Shown here in pieces: positions 1 to 10,767 of a DNA stretch of 64,000 bases (position 1 is the first letter of the stretch; each line of letters starts with the position of its first letter). Source of the stretch: Lentinula raphanica (lineage: Eukaryota; Basidiomycota; Agaricomycetes; Agaricales; Omphalotaceae); NCBI GenBank assembly GCA_027919835.1, contig JANVFP010000058.1, positions 36,708 through 100,707 on the forward strand. Reading direction: 5' to 3'. The position numbers and the translations under genes are program-made. The notes below the pieces were generated by a model. It made no database searches. It was not told the origin of the DNA and saw only the letters and a list, made by a program, of their open reading frames with translations.

Positions 1-1
1 T

Positions 2-563
2 GGAAGTATCGGTTCGGATATGATACAGATACAAAACAAGGCTCAAAACTTTTCGAGATCGAGCAATGGTGTCAGTGGAGTGCCTGATACACCTAGGAAC
101 GGTTCTTTCGCCACGAACCACGATTCCGCACGACCATCATGGTCCAACCCAGCCACGGTCGGAGCACCAGACGGTCTGAATACCGTGAACTCCACCTCGT
201 TCGGAATCGGAGTCGATCCACCTGCATCAGTATTTGGCAATGGGCTCAGTACCGTTGGCCAAAATCAAACACGGCCTCTGGACGTCAGCGAAGTGAAGAA
301 TGGCGTATACGATGGTGGGTATTCTTTCAATCTGCCGCCAAACCGCAGTCGATGCAAACTGATGATTCCCGCCTACAGAACTCTATCATTATGTAGGAAA
401 CGGCAATATGCCGACCATGTTCAATGGTACCGCGAATCCCTCTAATGGTGGTGATTCGGATGCGATACAACAGCTGCTGAGCACCGGTCCTGATTTGGAT
501 GACTGGAATACGTTCATGAAGAATGTGGATGATGCCTTGTTTGAAGTCGGGATAGGTCGTTGA
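2..563 (+). CDS. 3' end of an unassigned gene, cut by the window edge
   Basis: The frame is open from base 2 and continues across an inferred 64-nt intron at 315-378 (GTGGGT donor, CCTACAG acceptor, phase 1) to a TGA at 561-563. The visible C-terminus is rich in Ser, Asn and Gly, has no recognisable domain, and ends in an acidic segment (DLDDWNTFMKNVDDALFE). Such tails are common in fungal transcription regulators, but nothing here proves that role. The splice is supported because it joins two open frames in phase. The N-terminus and any DNA-binding domain would lie left of the window. Confidence 0.55.
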
Positions 564-852
564 TGACTCTGGTCAGCGTTATGCTGTACTTACTACATGT
601 CGGGCTATATTCTAATATTTACTTTACACATGTGTTCGTGTATCATAGTATTATGTGTAAGTCGATAATCGAAATCTGGGGTAGGATGCGAAGAAGTAAA
701 CCGGTTGTACATGTACATGTACCATTACTCAGTCTCTCTTGTTAGTAGCGGATGCTGATCCTATGATGCTTGCTCCTCTCCAGCGTTCAACAATCATGGT
801 GTTGAAGATCGCTCTCCTGCTACAGAAATATTTTCGCTAGAGTGGAACAGGC
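564..852. other. intergenic, no gene seen
   Basis: 3' flank of the partial gene. ORFs here are short and have no protein-like features. Confidence 0.5.
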
Positions 853-1014
853 AAATGATATGATATCGAGTAACACCAAAGACATTAATAGAAAATGAGG
901 ATAAACATGTCCAGAAGGTAGAAGGGCGAAGGGGAACAGATGAATGACAAAAGAAAATAAGCCGAGTACAAGAAGGGTGGCCAACGGTCTATCATGTTGG
1001 AAGGCTGAAGTGAC
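853..1014. repeat. array spacer repeat, copy S1
   Basis: This stretch resembles the DNA downstream of the array genes at 18.5, 22.5 and 24.7 kb. Shared landmarks are a (c)aaa(c/t)gatatgatatc block, an 'aatagaaaatgagg/aatagaggatgg' block and a 'gaagggtggccaa...atgttggaaggctgaagtgacg' block. It runs directly into a Def1-derived scrap, so an array gene has probably been deleted here. Confidence 0.6.
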
Positions 1015-1165
1015 GGGTGGAAGGCTAGTAGAAATACCTGTGGAGGTGGTGGAAAGTGCTTGTTGTCAGGCTTGTGGGAAGGAAGACCTCCCTTGAGGTC
1101 GTCGTGTCCAAGTACACCACATCTAAATGCATTGGGGTAGGTGTCATACAAGATCTGTGACCATT
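1015..1165 (-). pseudogene. Def1 fragment (start of last exon)
   Basis: The minus strand closely matches the start of the last Def1 exon at about 28380-28520. It can be read as a DTYPNAF...GVLGHDDLKGGLPS segment, after which the match breaks down. It is a scrap of about 50 codons with no start and no other Def1 parts, left from a duplication involving Def1 and the neighbouring array genes. Confidence 0.7.
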
Positions 1166-1264
1166 GATAAGCACGTATAGTTATTGGAAGAATGAATACG
1201 ATGACGATGACGATGCGAAAATAAATAGTAATGGTGATTCATGTCCAGTTGGTTAAAGAGGAAA

Positions 1265-1566
1265 ATGAACAAGCAAACGATATGATATCTGAAGCAAGAC
1301 CGTGGAGGGCATGCGCATAAATAGAAGATGGTGATACACTGATGAATATTTATATCATGATGTACAGCAGAAGGTCGAGGAGGAACAGTTCCACGATAAA
1401 AGGGGGCTGGGTATAGGAAGGAGAGCGATTTGATGTATGTGGTCGGAAGGGCGAGATTGGCAAGTCGTACGGAGAAGGGGTCATGTCAGAAGCAATAGAA
1501 CACAGCGATGGGCAGTGGAGAGGCCATGAGATGGACATTTCGGCAAGAAAAGGCTGTGGCTACGTT
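1265..1566. repeat. array spacer repeat, copy S2 (original 3' flank of array gene 1)
   Basis: It carries the same ordered landmarks as the spacers at 18.5, 22.5 and 24.7 kb: 'caaacgatatgatatc', 'gaagcaagacc', 'aatagaagatggtgata', 'caatgggcagtggagag'-like and 'aaaaggctgtggct'-like blocks. It directly follows the displaced last codons of array gene 1. This places the true 3' flank of that gene to the left of the transposon insertion. Confidence 0.65.
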
Positions 1567-1693
1567 TCACGAATCCGTCATATATTTCTGCCTTTTCGAC
1601 GAAGGTAGATGGATCTGTGGACGTCTGTTGATCGCAAAGGAACCCGCCGGGCTTCCTTTATTTCGAGCTGCGCGTTCCCTGCTTCGGTTTTTG
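1567..1693 (-). pseudogene. displaced last 39 codons of array gene 1
   Basis: On the minus strand, reading from the target-site copy at 1685-1693, there is an open run of 39 codons ending in TGA at 1567-1569. Its composition (basic, RRP, SSKRQK) resembles the C-termini of the paralogues at 18780, 22779 and 25049. Joining 16981 to 1684 with one 9-bp copy keeps the frame of the gene at 16972-18085. The two parts are separated by the 15.3-kb element, so the gene is broken. Confidence 0.75.
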
Positions 1694-1773
1694 GAGGGTT
1701 TATTCGATTCGTAGTACTCCGTTTGATCGGACTTACGTAATTTTTCTAAAGCCGCTTCGCGGCTGACAGCCGG
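1694..1773 (+). repeat. outer element left terminus, type L
   Basis: Terminal inverted repeat, followed by a subterminal stretch (ACGTAATTTTTC, then a GCCGCTTCGCGGC hairpin). The same stretch recurs at the right end of the inner element (16275-16352). The 9-bp duplication CGGTTTTTG lies at 1685-1693. Confidence 0.85.
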
Positions 1774-1812
1774 TGATGGCCTACGGCGTTACCTCAGCAA
1801 CTCGGCTTATCT

Positions 1813-2320
1813 AGGACCCCCGATATTGCCCCAAGGAGCTCCGATCCAGAAAAAGCAAAATTCGGCGCGTTTTTGGGCTCCAAATTCGGCGAATTTCGTC
1901 GGACCTATACCAACATGGCTCAAATTCGGCGGAAAATAGCATGAGACCTAAAATTAGCGCCGAGCGCGCTTAAATTCGTACTGCTCAGTGGACCGTCGAA
2001 ATTTGGTCGAAATGAACTTGAACGCGAAGCGTAAGGAGCCCTCTGTGTCACAAGCAGAGAAAAATTGCATAACTCTACATATCTTGTGATTTCCTTCATA
2101 CCTGAAGTTGCTGACTGGAGCTCCACCATCTTGGAGTAAAAAATTCGGCGGAAAGCGCATCAGACTTCGGCTACCCACTGCAAAATTCGGCGGTTTTGGC
2201 ATCGGTCAAATAGTCCAAAATGGGTCAAAATTCGGCGAAATTGCACCATACATTGGCCCAGAAATTCTCAAAATTCGGCGGTTCTGGATCGGAGCGCCTA
2301 GTGGTAATATCGGGGGTCCT
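1813..2320. mobile_element. 508-bp MITE with 8-bp target duplication
   Basis: Its ends form an inverted repeat of about 50 bp beginning AGGACCCCCGATATT and running through GCTCCGATCCAGAA. GCTTATCT flanks it at 1805-1812 and 2321-2328. An 8-bp duplication fits a hAT-like non-autonomous element. Inside, AAATTCGGCG recurs seven times in both halves (about 1859, 1890, 1921, 2140, 2181, 2229, 2270). No coding capacity is visible. It lies in the left arm of the outer Mutator-like element. Confidence 0.8.
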
Positions 2321-2328
2321 GCTTATCT

Positions 2329-3618
2329 ACTCCGGCTGTGACTGGTAATGCTTTCTTACCTTCGACAGCCTTCGACTTTCTCATTTCATTCCGTTTGTGC
2401 CCATTCTATTCCTAATAACTCAATAACGAAATCTCTTTGCCTTTCTAGCCCTCCACTTCTACTGCTGCCCCAATTGCTCACTCTCACTGCCTCCCATTGA
2501 TGTCTCAACATGACAAGCAAGCAAAAATGAGGAACACAAGGAACTTCCGGACAATAAGGAGACGATGAGCACGAAGACCGCAAGAAGATGAGCATTAGAA
2601 GATGGGGATCACAAGGAGCACGAAGACCACAATAAGACGAGGACGAAACAGGGATCACAAGACCAGAAAAAGATGAGGACGGCAGCCATGAAAGCAACAG
2701 AGGAAGAGACGAGGACAAGGAACAGACCATGCCCACAAGAATGATGAGAGGGTGAGGATAAGGCAACGACCAGACGAGGATCAGCCAACGAGGACCAAAT
2801 TGGACAAGGACCGTTTCTCTTTTCTTCTCCACAACCATCCCCACTCGTACATCCGATACTACGAACACAATCAAGGTATTCCAGGATGTCAAATACGCGA
2901 AGAGGAAGAGGTCTGGAGGTTGAGGAGGTTGAATATGCAAAGATGACGATGTTGAGATAGATGAATACGCGAGTCAACGACGATGAAGATGGGTAATTGG
3001 CTCCTCAGGTAAGGACCCTTGAACTTTTCTCAACTTATACTAAAGTTATCTTGGATCACTGATAAATATGCTCGCCTTCATCTTCTCCATCTTTGTTTTG
3101 GTCGCCCCGACTTTGGCGTCGCCTCGCCAGCCGCAACCTCTTCATTTCTCCTTTTCACTGCACATTTGGACGCTTCTCAAGACGAGGAAGATGAGGAAGT
3201 CCAAATCAAGGTCACGAAGAGAAAGACCAACGAGGCAACAAAGATGGAAATGACGGGGCGACAGTGAGGCGCCGGGCACAACGAGCGGTATGCATCCACC
3301 TTTGTTCTTCAGCTGTACATCCGAAAAATTATCTCTTCCGCAGGTTTCTCTTGGTGAACGTGGCCTCCGATGCAATCATGCACCGCAACTCCTTTTGGAA
3401 ACCAGCAGACGCCCAGCCCCTCAGCTAGGCAAGGCTCTGCTGGTTCCCATGGCTCCCTCATGCCCTTTACCTGGCTCACACCCGCCTTCAACCCAAGTAT
3501 GAATTACTCGTCACCCGCTGTTGTTAGACACCTGTACATGCAGTTTGACCGCTTAGGTTCTCTGACTAAAACACCGTCGTTGGCGCTGACAGTTGGCCTT
3601 TGTTGGGCCTTTCTCATG
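2329..3618. other. outer element left arm, no gene seen
   Basis: About 2540-2760 is purine-rich on the plus strand (GAGGA/AAGA repeats), which creates long but low-complexity minus-strand ORFs. I see no conserved protein. It is part of the body of the non-autonomous outer element. Confidence 0.5.
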
Positions 3619-3627
3619 TACTTATTT

Positions 3628-3712
3628 AAGAGGGGGTTCGATTCGTAGCACTCCGATTGATCGGACTTAAGCCGGAACATGATCCGATGCCATAAGCATG
3701 GACCGCGCGGCC
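3628..3712 (+). repeat. inner element left terminus, type R
   Basis: Terminal inverted repeat followed by GCCGGAACATGATCCG, ATGCCATAAGCATGG and a GC-rich palindrome. It matches the inverted copy at 16888-16971. The 9-bp duplication TACTTATTT lies at 3619-3627. Confidence 0.85.
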
Positions 3713-4254
3713 GGGCTACGCTACTTTTACGAGTAAGGACTCGGCGTGACTCTACATAAATACAAAGAAAATCAACAGTGTGACTATTCTATATCCTTCG
3801 TCCTGTTGAGCCGCCAGCGAAACACCATGTACCAACTTCAGTCTCCAAGGACATACCAAATTACACAAACCAGATGCAAGATCAATGGTCAACAATGAAT
3901 CGTGTATGTTGTAGGGCTGATATAGCAATGTGCAGGAGGAATAAGAAGAGGATTGGAAGGAATGGAAGGAAAATGGTCTGGTACCACGGTGAGCTGCTCA
4001 AGTTTTTATAAACCTTGTGGCGTTAGTCAAGGCATCCAATTACATACATCAGCGGGCAAATACTCATTCGAACGGCGGGTGTTTCGAGGGTGTTCTATCG
4101 TTCTACGAAGCTAGAAATTCGATAACGGCTTTAGAGGTGTCAGTTTACATTTCTAGACTTCAGTCAGTGTTCTGAACGCCTCCGTAGTTGACAGTCGTTA
4201 TAGCCTCAGCTATGAAGCCCATGACAGTGCGTCCATTTCCCCTCTTTTTCTCCA

Positions 4255-7200
4255 ATGTCTTGGGACACACTTCTGAATCCGCTTCCCAGCACAGTTTCCG
4301 GTGCAGACGATCCTTTGCTCGCGCCATTGGCAATCTCAGTGATACGCAATGTACGCATTAATCGGCAAACTGATGTCGAAGAGCTTTACCATTACACGAA
4401 GAATACAAAAGTCGAATATCCAAAGACGGCACCACATGGTAAAGCTATTGGGCATTTGTTTGACATGGATGGTTCTGCTCCATGGATATCACCCGCGCGT
4501 TCATTTGCATACTCACAGGGTAGTCCAGATGGAAGCAGAAACCCTGTCTATACTGATCTCTTGGTTGACTCCAATGGTATAATGATACCATGTAGTATAC
4601 GCTACAGTACCTGTGAGATATTTTCACTAAGCAGACTTATTCCCTTTGTATCGTTCATACAAGAATTCAATATTTACAGGTCAGGGTGTCAAGATTTGTC
4701 CAAACGTTTCCGAGGAAATACGTTCCCAAACCCATACTTCAGGATCTCGTTTTGCTCGTGCTTTAGATCTTGAACGCGAACGTCAGGAAGCAAATACTTC
4801 ACTTGATCGTGACTTGTTTGAGAAGACGCTCAATTATTGGGCATGTCTTCGGGACTACGGATGTAGTCGAGCACTCCAGCAAGACACAAAATACGAGGGT
4901 TACGAACTTGAACAGTACAACACGATTCATCGAAGTCCAACCAAAAAAAACGCGGTCACGAAGCCAAACCTACTTGTCAAGGACGTATTGTTCTCAAGTA
5001 TACCTCAACAGGTCGAGCATATCTCAGGTAATAGTTCTCTCAATATATCCAGACTGATCTGAACACGGTACATAGCTGTGAACATTTTGATCTCAATCGA
5101 TCTCGAAAACACTTCTGCGATTTTGCAATTGGGAATGACATATATCATACCGATTACCTTCTAGCACTATGCAGTGGCGACTCGAACGAAATATACCGAT
5201 GGGAAAAGCATGCCCTTGACCAGGGATACGGACCATTGGCAGCTTGTAAAACCGTACGGAACTACAACACAATGCGAATTGATTGTCGTGAGTGAACTGG
5301 TTTGTCAGAATACAGCTTCACCTGAATCTGTGAATGCAGCAAATCAACACCGCTTGTCGAATGGTTCAATGCTTATGACTGAAATGTGCACGTTACCATG
5401 CAAAAGTACCTTTCATGTCTATGAGCCACTTCCGGAATATCGTACGAGGTGCCTCAAAGTCTTAGTTCTTTGTTCTGGCCAGCATAGCCACCCTATACCA
5501 GCTTCAACTAAAACACCTCCTGACGTACGATCGGATATTTTACATATGCTCTGTACATCAATGCTCAGCGAGCTACCTGACATGACACCACGAAGGTTCC
5601 TGCGACACCCTGTTGCCCGAGCATTCATCCGCCAAAAGGTTCCATTTTTAGATCAACCTCTGCTCTCTGATGTCCACCCATCTCTTAACAACGGTGATCA
5701 TTTACGTTCCTATATTACACAAGCTCAACAGTCCATGTTTCCTGCTGGTACTGGATGGGAAGGTAGATTCAATCTGTGATAGTGCTAGCGGAGTAGAATT
5801 CACTTACCGATTCAATTATCATCTAGGTTTATTGCGGTTGAAGGAAATTCAAGATATTGGACGCTCTATAGAGGACCAGTATATCCGCGTAATGGAGGAA
5901 CACTCACTTCCAGACTTATCTTCTCATTCAATGGAGGAGGATATAGTGGACGATAACAATCAAAGGTTTCGCATAATTATCTGCATGTTCCGTCAACGAA
6001 GTCGAGACCTTCTCAATGCCCGCTTTGTACAAACTGACATTTCCTACAAACGTGTGGTGGGCTTCAAAGAGTTAGAGTTTGTAGGATGGGATGATCACAG
6101 TCATACCAGTACGTTTTCCTCATTCTGAAGACAAGTGTTGTTTGAGAACAGTTTCATCCTAGCAATCGTATATTGTCGTGCTTATATGACACACGAGTCA
6201 GCAGCTGCCCACCTAGTATTCTTTCGATTGCTAGATCAGTTAGTACAGAAGGATACTGGTGAAAGCTTGCGATTCCGTCACCTGCACTCTCAAAGTCTGG
6301 AGATCAAAGATCGAGTAGGGATTTTACATTGGGCTATGGATCAAGGTCGAGGTCCTGCAAAAGGTAGCTTAGTCTTCGATCTTCTGAAAGAACTTGTCGT
6401 GATTAGTGCTTACTATAATGTTTAGGATTAGCATTATATCTACACGAACTTGCGGCCAAACTCTCAGGGTATGATCTACATGAGAAGCATAGATACCTTC
6501 GCGACTTGCAGCCATACGAACACCTTCACCGTATTGCACGGCTTTGTACAGCTCATGTTCACCGCAATATCAGCAACTCTAAATCGATTTCAGAAGACAT
6601 CAAACATAAGATGCGAAGTCTTATGTGCACTGCACATCCAAATTGGGATGAGACAATATCACAGATACAGGATAGTGGAAAAGGAGGCAGAGGTATGTGC
6701 TTTGAATATGGTGGCGAGGTCATAGCACTCAGTTCATCGCCTAGATTGGGTCGCTGACAAGATATCAAGCAAGTTCGCATTCGAAGCAATGTGTCAAGCA
6801 AAAAGTTTCATACCACTCGACGTGTGGAAGGCTGGACCTGCGACAACTGATCTTGTTGAGAGCGCTCATTGGAGTGTGTACCTGGAGGGGATAGGATGTT
6901 CGCTGACCAGTGCTGTAGAGAAAGGCGAACATGTTGATCGGTTGAGGCTGCAATCATCGCAGGTAGTAATGTGAATTTGAATGGTTTCACAAGAGCTAAT
7001 GGATATTCAGGTGCACGCACGAACAGGAATCTACACAAGTAATACTCCAAATGACCGCCTTCGGAGCACTTTGATAAGTCATCGTCGCAAAGGTTTGTAT
7101 ACTGTGTTGCTTGCCTAGGTCAATTGTTGATTGTATCCACAGCTGATGCCGAATCAAAGCGATTAGACCGCGAAGATAAGCAGATTACTTCACACAATGC

Positions 7201-7405
7201 CAAGATCGACCAGGCAAAGATCAAGGTGGCAAAGGCTCATGAGAAGTTAAACTCCCTGCAGAGTGCATCATCAGCTCCAGCAGCAATCGAGCGGGCCAAG
7301 CGGTCTTTGGAGAATGCTCAGAGATTGCTTACAAAGGCAACTGAGAAGGGAAACAACTTGACGCAAACTGTACAGGGTTCTGGTTCTGTAAACATACATT
7401 TGTGA
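4255..7405 (+). pseudogene. MULE-like transposase gene, one apparent frameshift
   Basis: Exons join through inferred introns at 4613-4679, 5028-5075, 5288-5339, 5763-5826, 6109-6162, 6364-6425, 6693-6744, 6963-7010 and 7093-7142. All are GT-AG and all keep frame. The product has the layout of a large mushroom transposase family: STCQGVKICP near the N-terminus, CQGRIV and CEHFD, TPRRFLRHP, a core QTDISYKRVVGF, then HVHRNI, and a C-terminal coiled coil (ESKRLDREDKQI onward). The core Asp and H-x-H-x-N parts resemble MULE transposases; this assignment is inference, supported by the 9-bp target duplications. Between YNTIHR (about 4925) and KKRGHE (about 4948) the frame shifts by one near an A8 run at 4943-4950, so this copy may be dead or the base call wrong. 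The start at 4255 is the first ATG. Confidence 0.7.
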
Positions 7406-7440
7406 TTGATTAGAATGAACTTCAGTTCTGTTTTTGTTGG

Positions 7441-7990
7441 CTATACAAGTTTCCACATAAATATTCCTTTGCTTTCCTCAACGTACGCGATTACGCCCTT
7501 CAGGCATTCCCAAAGATCACGATTCGTCGGCGGTGAAATGGAAAGGATATGAAGGCGGTCGACATATTGTGGATAAAGTCGGATTGGATGACGCGTTTCT
7601 GCAGTGGAGTCACGGGCGATCTGGTAGAATGCAGTTAGCAAAGGGATTTGAAGAAGAGAGGATGCAGATAGACATACTGCAAGTCGGAGTCGAAGGCAAA
7701 CTTCGAGTTGTTGCGGGCCACACAGACATCATTGCTGCAGAAGAATCTGTCCCTGATGGGGCAGCGGTTGTCGTAGGTGTTGCTAATTCAGTGGCCGTCT
7801 CAGTGCCAGTCTCAATACTGACACTAACGGGGCCATTCTTTTGTGGTATGTCTGTAGGTTGAGAGACGCAAAAACGGTGATGATGCGAATGGGGGAAATG
7901 CGGCGTCCGAGCGGTTGTAGATTCTATAGCAGGAACCTCTAGCCAGTGGGTAACTCGAGAGGAAATTCGAAGGAGCAGGACGGTGGCGAC
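7441..7990 (-). CDS. possible unassigned gene segment
   Basis: A textbook intron lies at 7621-7677 on the minus strand (GTATGT donor, GCTAACTG branch region, TACCAG acceptor). The following exon reads as a protein-like stretch (PIRLYPQYVDRLHILSISPP, then WECLKGVIAYVEE) to a TAG at 7441-7443. The upstream frame is open but Thr/Ser-rich, and it does not join cleanly in phase. It is unrecognised and may be another captured fragment or the tail of a decayed gene. Confidence 0.3.
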
Positions 7991-8429
7991 GCGAACGAGG
8001 TTGAGGTCAATGAATTGACGTCATAAATCAGCCTTGGTCAAATCCGTCATCGACTCAAACTCGAAGATCGTCGACGACCGTAGTCAAATACGAATTTCTC
8101 GTCTTGCATGTATTCATAGTGAAAACCAGGTGAAAACGGTCCAGAAGAGTGACAGAAGCATGCTCAACACCTCTTGGCCAAGTTCGTGTGTGTCGCGGTT
8201 GAATGACGGCAGTGGTCCACGAGTCCAGTTTCGTCGCGACAAACATGCACACCATCGAAGATTTTTTGGGATAGCCGTGTACTAGGTACAGAGCCGGATG
8301 GGTTATGAGGTTTGGCAGAGCACGAATGTACGCAAGCTCGTATCACGGCTAGATGAATGCGGAGGAGGAGGAGGAGCGCTGCCATAGTCGGGGTAGAGTT
8401 CCGCTGTAGGACATTAGTGTCTGCAAGAT

Positions 8430-9065
8430 TGAAAAACGCGAGGACACGCGAGATGAAGAAACGCTCGTTGTCGTTAATGCGGTTGTTCCAGTCGTGAAGG
8501 TCTTTGGAGAGATCCATCTCTTCGGCGGTCCAGAAGGAAGCTTCAACTTTTTTGTACATTTGCCAGATCTGAGAAACGCGTAAGACCAGGGAAAGCGGAG
8601 TGAGCGTGTTAATAGCGTACTTCATGATATTGGATAGGGAATAATACGAAGCGACGTCTTGACTCCAGAAGGAGAGGTTCCTCGCCTGAAACACGACCTT
8701 GAGAACAAATAACGCGTTGAAGGAGGAAAGACGCGTACTTTCGGGTAGCTCAACCTCTCCTACAAAACGTTCATGCAGAGCCGCCAGTTCTTCGGCGGAC
8801 TTGGATGACGCCGACTTTGGGGCATCATCTTCATGGAGTTTGTCCTCGGCGTCTTCAAGGGATGCAGGCGAAGCAGAACGGCGTTTGTCGTCAATAAGAG
8901 CTGCCTTCGAAGATTTCTTGGTAGGCGAATCGAAGGACATCCTTGCCAAGGCAGTAGCAGCCTGAAGACTTGATTAACGCGACGCGAAGCACGTAGCAGA
9001 GGAGAGTTCACCTTTTTACTAGGGGTAGGTCCAGGAGAAGGGAAGCGAGTAGGAGTGGTAGCCAT
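8430..9065 (-). pseudogene. captured ribonucleotide reductase small subunit N-terminus
   Basis: From the ATG at 9063-9065, introns at 8962-9011, 8686-8738 and 8569-8620 splice in frame. They give an RNR R2-type start: an acidic variable N-terminus, EEPLL...[31 protein letters not shown], then [18 protein letters not shown] and ISRVLAFF. In R2 enzymes this includes only the first iron ligand (the Asp of SKD). The similarity stops at about 8430, just before the NENLVE region, so the remaining ligands and the radical Tyr are absent. Unrelated sequence continues the frame to a stop near 8164. This is a truncated host-gene copy inside the inner element, and its preser­ved exon-intron structure points to DNA-level capture. 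Confidence 0.8.
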
Positions 9066-9269
9066 TGGGGAAGATAGTAAGAGTTTATGAGTCTGGCAGT
9101 AAGTAGTGGTGGTGGCACACGAGCGGGTGAGAACCTGGCAAGGTACCCGGGCTCTTTTTAAACTCGAAATTTTCTCGCGGTGTGGTCTTCAACGACGCGC
9201 TACACTGCGTGATCTTAAACAAGGACTCATTCGCTCGAAATGGACGACGAGCTCCATCGTTATCTCGTC

Positions 9270-9939
9270 TCTCCATTGAGAAGGCAGAAGGGACGCAGAA
9301 GGGAAGAGGTGTTTTGGGTGTGGAGAAGACGGCGAAGTGGAAGATTGAGGAAATGGTGTTTGAGATGAAAGATGTGCTTGAGGCGACGAAGAATCTCTTG
9401 CATCAGTCTGAGAAGTTGTTGTCGGTATTGATTGCGGTGTGGAAGGACGAGGAGGAGCCGGGATGTTCTCGGCGCAACCGAGCTGCGATGAACATGAGCC
9501 CTGGGTGTACTAGCAGGCGCAACCGAGCTGCGACGAGAGAGGCGAGGGAGAGGCGGAGTAACTTCGTGGGCCGTGACATCGACAACATGGATATCTGGCT
9601 TTTCAAACGTCTTTTCCTCAACAAGAGATGCTGTAGAGGAAGCGTCAATATCCTTCGCCCTTCCTTTCCCTTTGTCGACACGAGGAGGCATCACCGTAGA
9701 GACGTGGCTGTCGCTATCGCTGATGGACGTTGTCTCGTCATGTATCCTAAAGTTCTTCCTGAGTACTGAGCGTGACTTCATCATCCTCAGAATGGATATA
9801 AGGGCACAGCAATTGGATCGGCAGGGATATCGAACAGGCCAGCAATCCCCTCAGCAAGAAGAGACGAGGTTGGTTCATCAGTGAAGGACAGACGACGAGT
9901 AGGGCCGCCAGTGAGTTTGAGCGTGAATTGGGTAGGCAT
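9270..9939 (-). pseudogene. captured PB1-domain N-terminus (NBR1-like)
   Basis: From the ATG at 9937-9939 the product begins like fungal PB1 domains of NBR1-type proteins: TQFTLKLTGGPTRRLSF, a helix with GLFDIPAD, then YIHSEDDEVTLSTQEEL. One extra base near 9793 shifts the frame before the acidic DDEVTL (OPCA-like) segment, and a TAG follows EEL. A Ser-rich linker (about 9700-9500) can still be read, but no ZZ finger or NBR1 domain follows. It is a broken 5' fragment directly upstream of the RNR fragment and in the same orientation. Confidence 0.6.
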
Positions 9940-10134
9940 GGTTGTTGTGATAAAGAAAGCAACGTCGATCAGTATAGATATCGCCCATGAAGCGAACAAT
10001 GACAAAAAATTTGATATTCTGGTTGAATGAAAGACCCAATCCAAAGGCAAGGAAGGAGCTCTAAGTACAGACCAGTCAGGACAGAAAAGAGATGAGTCAA
10101 AATACGCACTTTTACTCAACCTCCTCACTGCCTC

Positions 10135-10632
10135 TTACTGCGTTGTTGCCGCGCAAGCACGATTCTGTACTGAAGACGTCCTTCCAAAATCTTCGACAAA
10201 TATTTCCGAGTTTCGCCGTATCAAAGACGCGTCTAGATTCTGGAGCCTTTCATCAACATCTGATACAATCTTGAAGCAATTCTGAGAGAAACTCCATCCA
10301 TCTGAAGAGGCCCTAGAGTCTGTACACTGTACAGCAGAGAGTCTTCTGAGTGCGTTGGGCTTTGTATCGTCGAAGAGACGGTCTGACATTCGGATGACGA
10401 CGACGACGATTGAGAAATGCAGCGTCGGCGAGTCACCGAGCAAGCGCTCAAGCGCAGGGTCAATTCGGTGTGAACCGTTTGGAAATTGGTAGGAATCTGG
10501 GATGCATTGATCCGAGCCTGCGGCAGAAATTGACATATAAGCCCTAAGAAAATTCCAACATTCCACCCCTTTTCCACCCAACCACCACGTCAATACACGG
10601 CTGGGACTCATGCTCGTGCTCCTGTGGTTCAT
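10135..10632 (-). other. unassigned segment with overlapping minus-strand ORFs
   Basis: Two minus frames are open for 110-165 codons. Neither shows a motif or clear splice sites that join it to neighbours. It may be more captured host sequence in the inner element or a chance reading of non-coding DNA. Confidence 0.25.
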
Positions 10633-10767
10633 TATACTGGGCCTTTCACCCCTTGGTAAGTCCTACATTATTTCTTTTCTAATTCCCCATCTATATATGT
10701 GTGCCATTTTGGTTATTGAGCGCCCAGGCAGCCATATGTGTGCCGGTCGGGTTTCCCGCTGTTCAAC

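Noticed and set aside
2386..2977. Long minus-strand ORFs rich in Leu/Ser/Pro
   Set aside because: They are the complement of a purine-rich GAGGA/AAGA tract, with no domain or splice signal. Low complexity explains the open frames.
1694..3660. GGTTCGATTCG in the element ends as a tRNA B box or tRNA-derived SINE
   Set aside because: No A box or tRNA fold is present, and the sequence is part of inverted termini with target duplications.
4255..7405. Transposase as KDZ type
   Set aside because: The visible motifs (QTDISYKRVVGF, HVHRNI) and 9-bp duplications fit MULE better. No KDZ cysteine cluster was seen.
9182..9769. 195-codon plus-strand ORF
   Set aside because: It is the shadow of the captured PB1/linker fragment on the minus strand.
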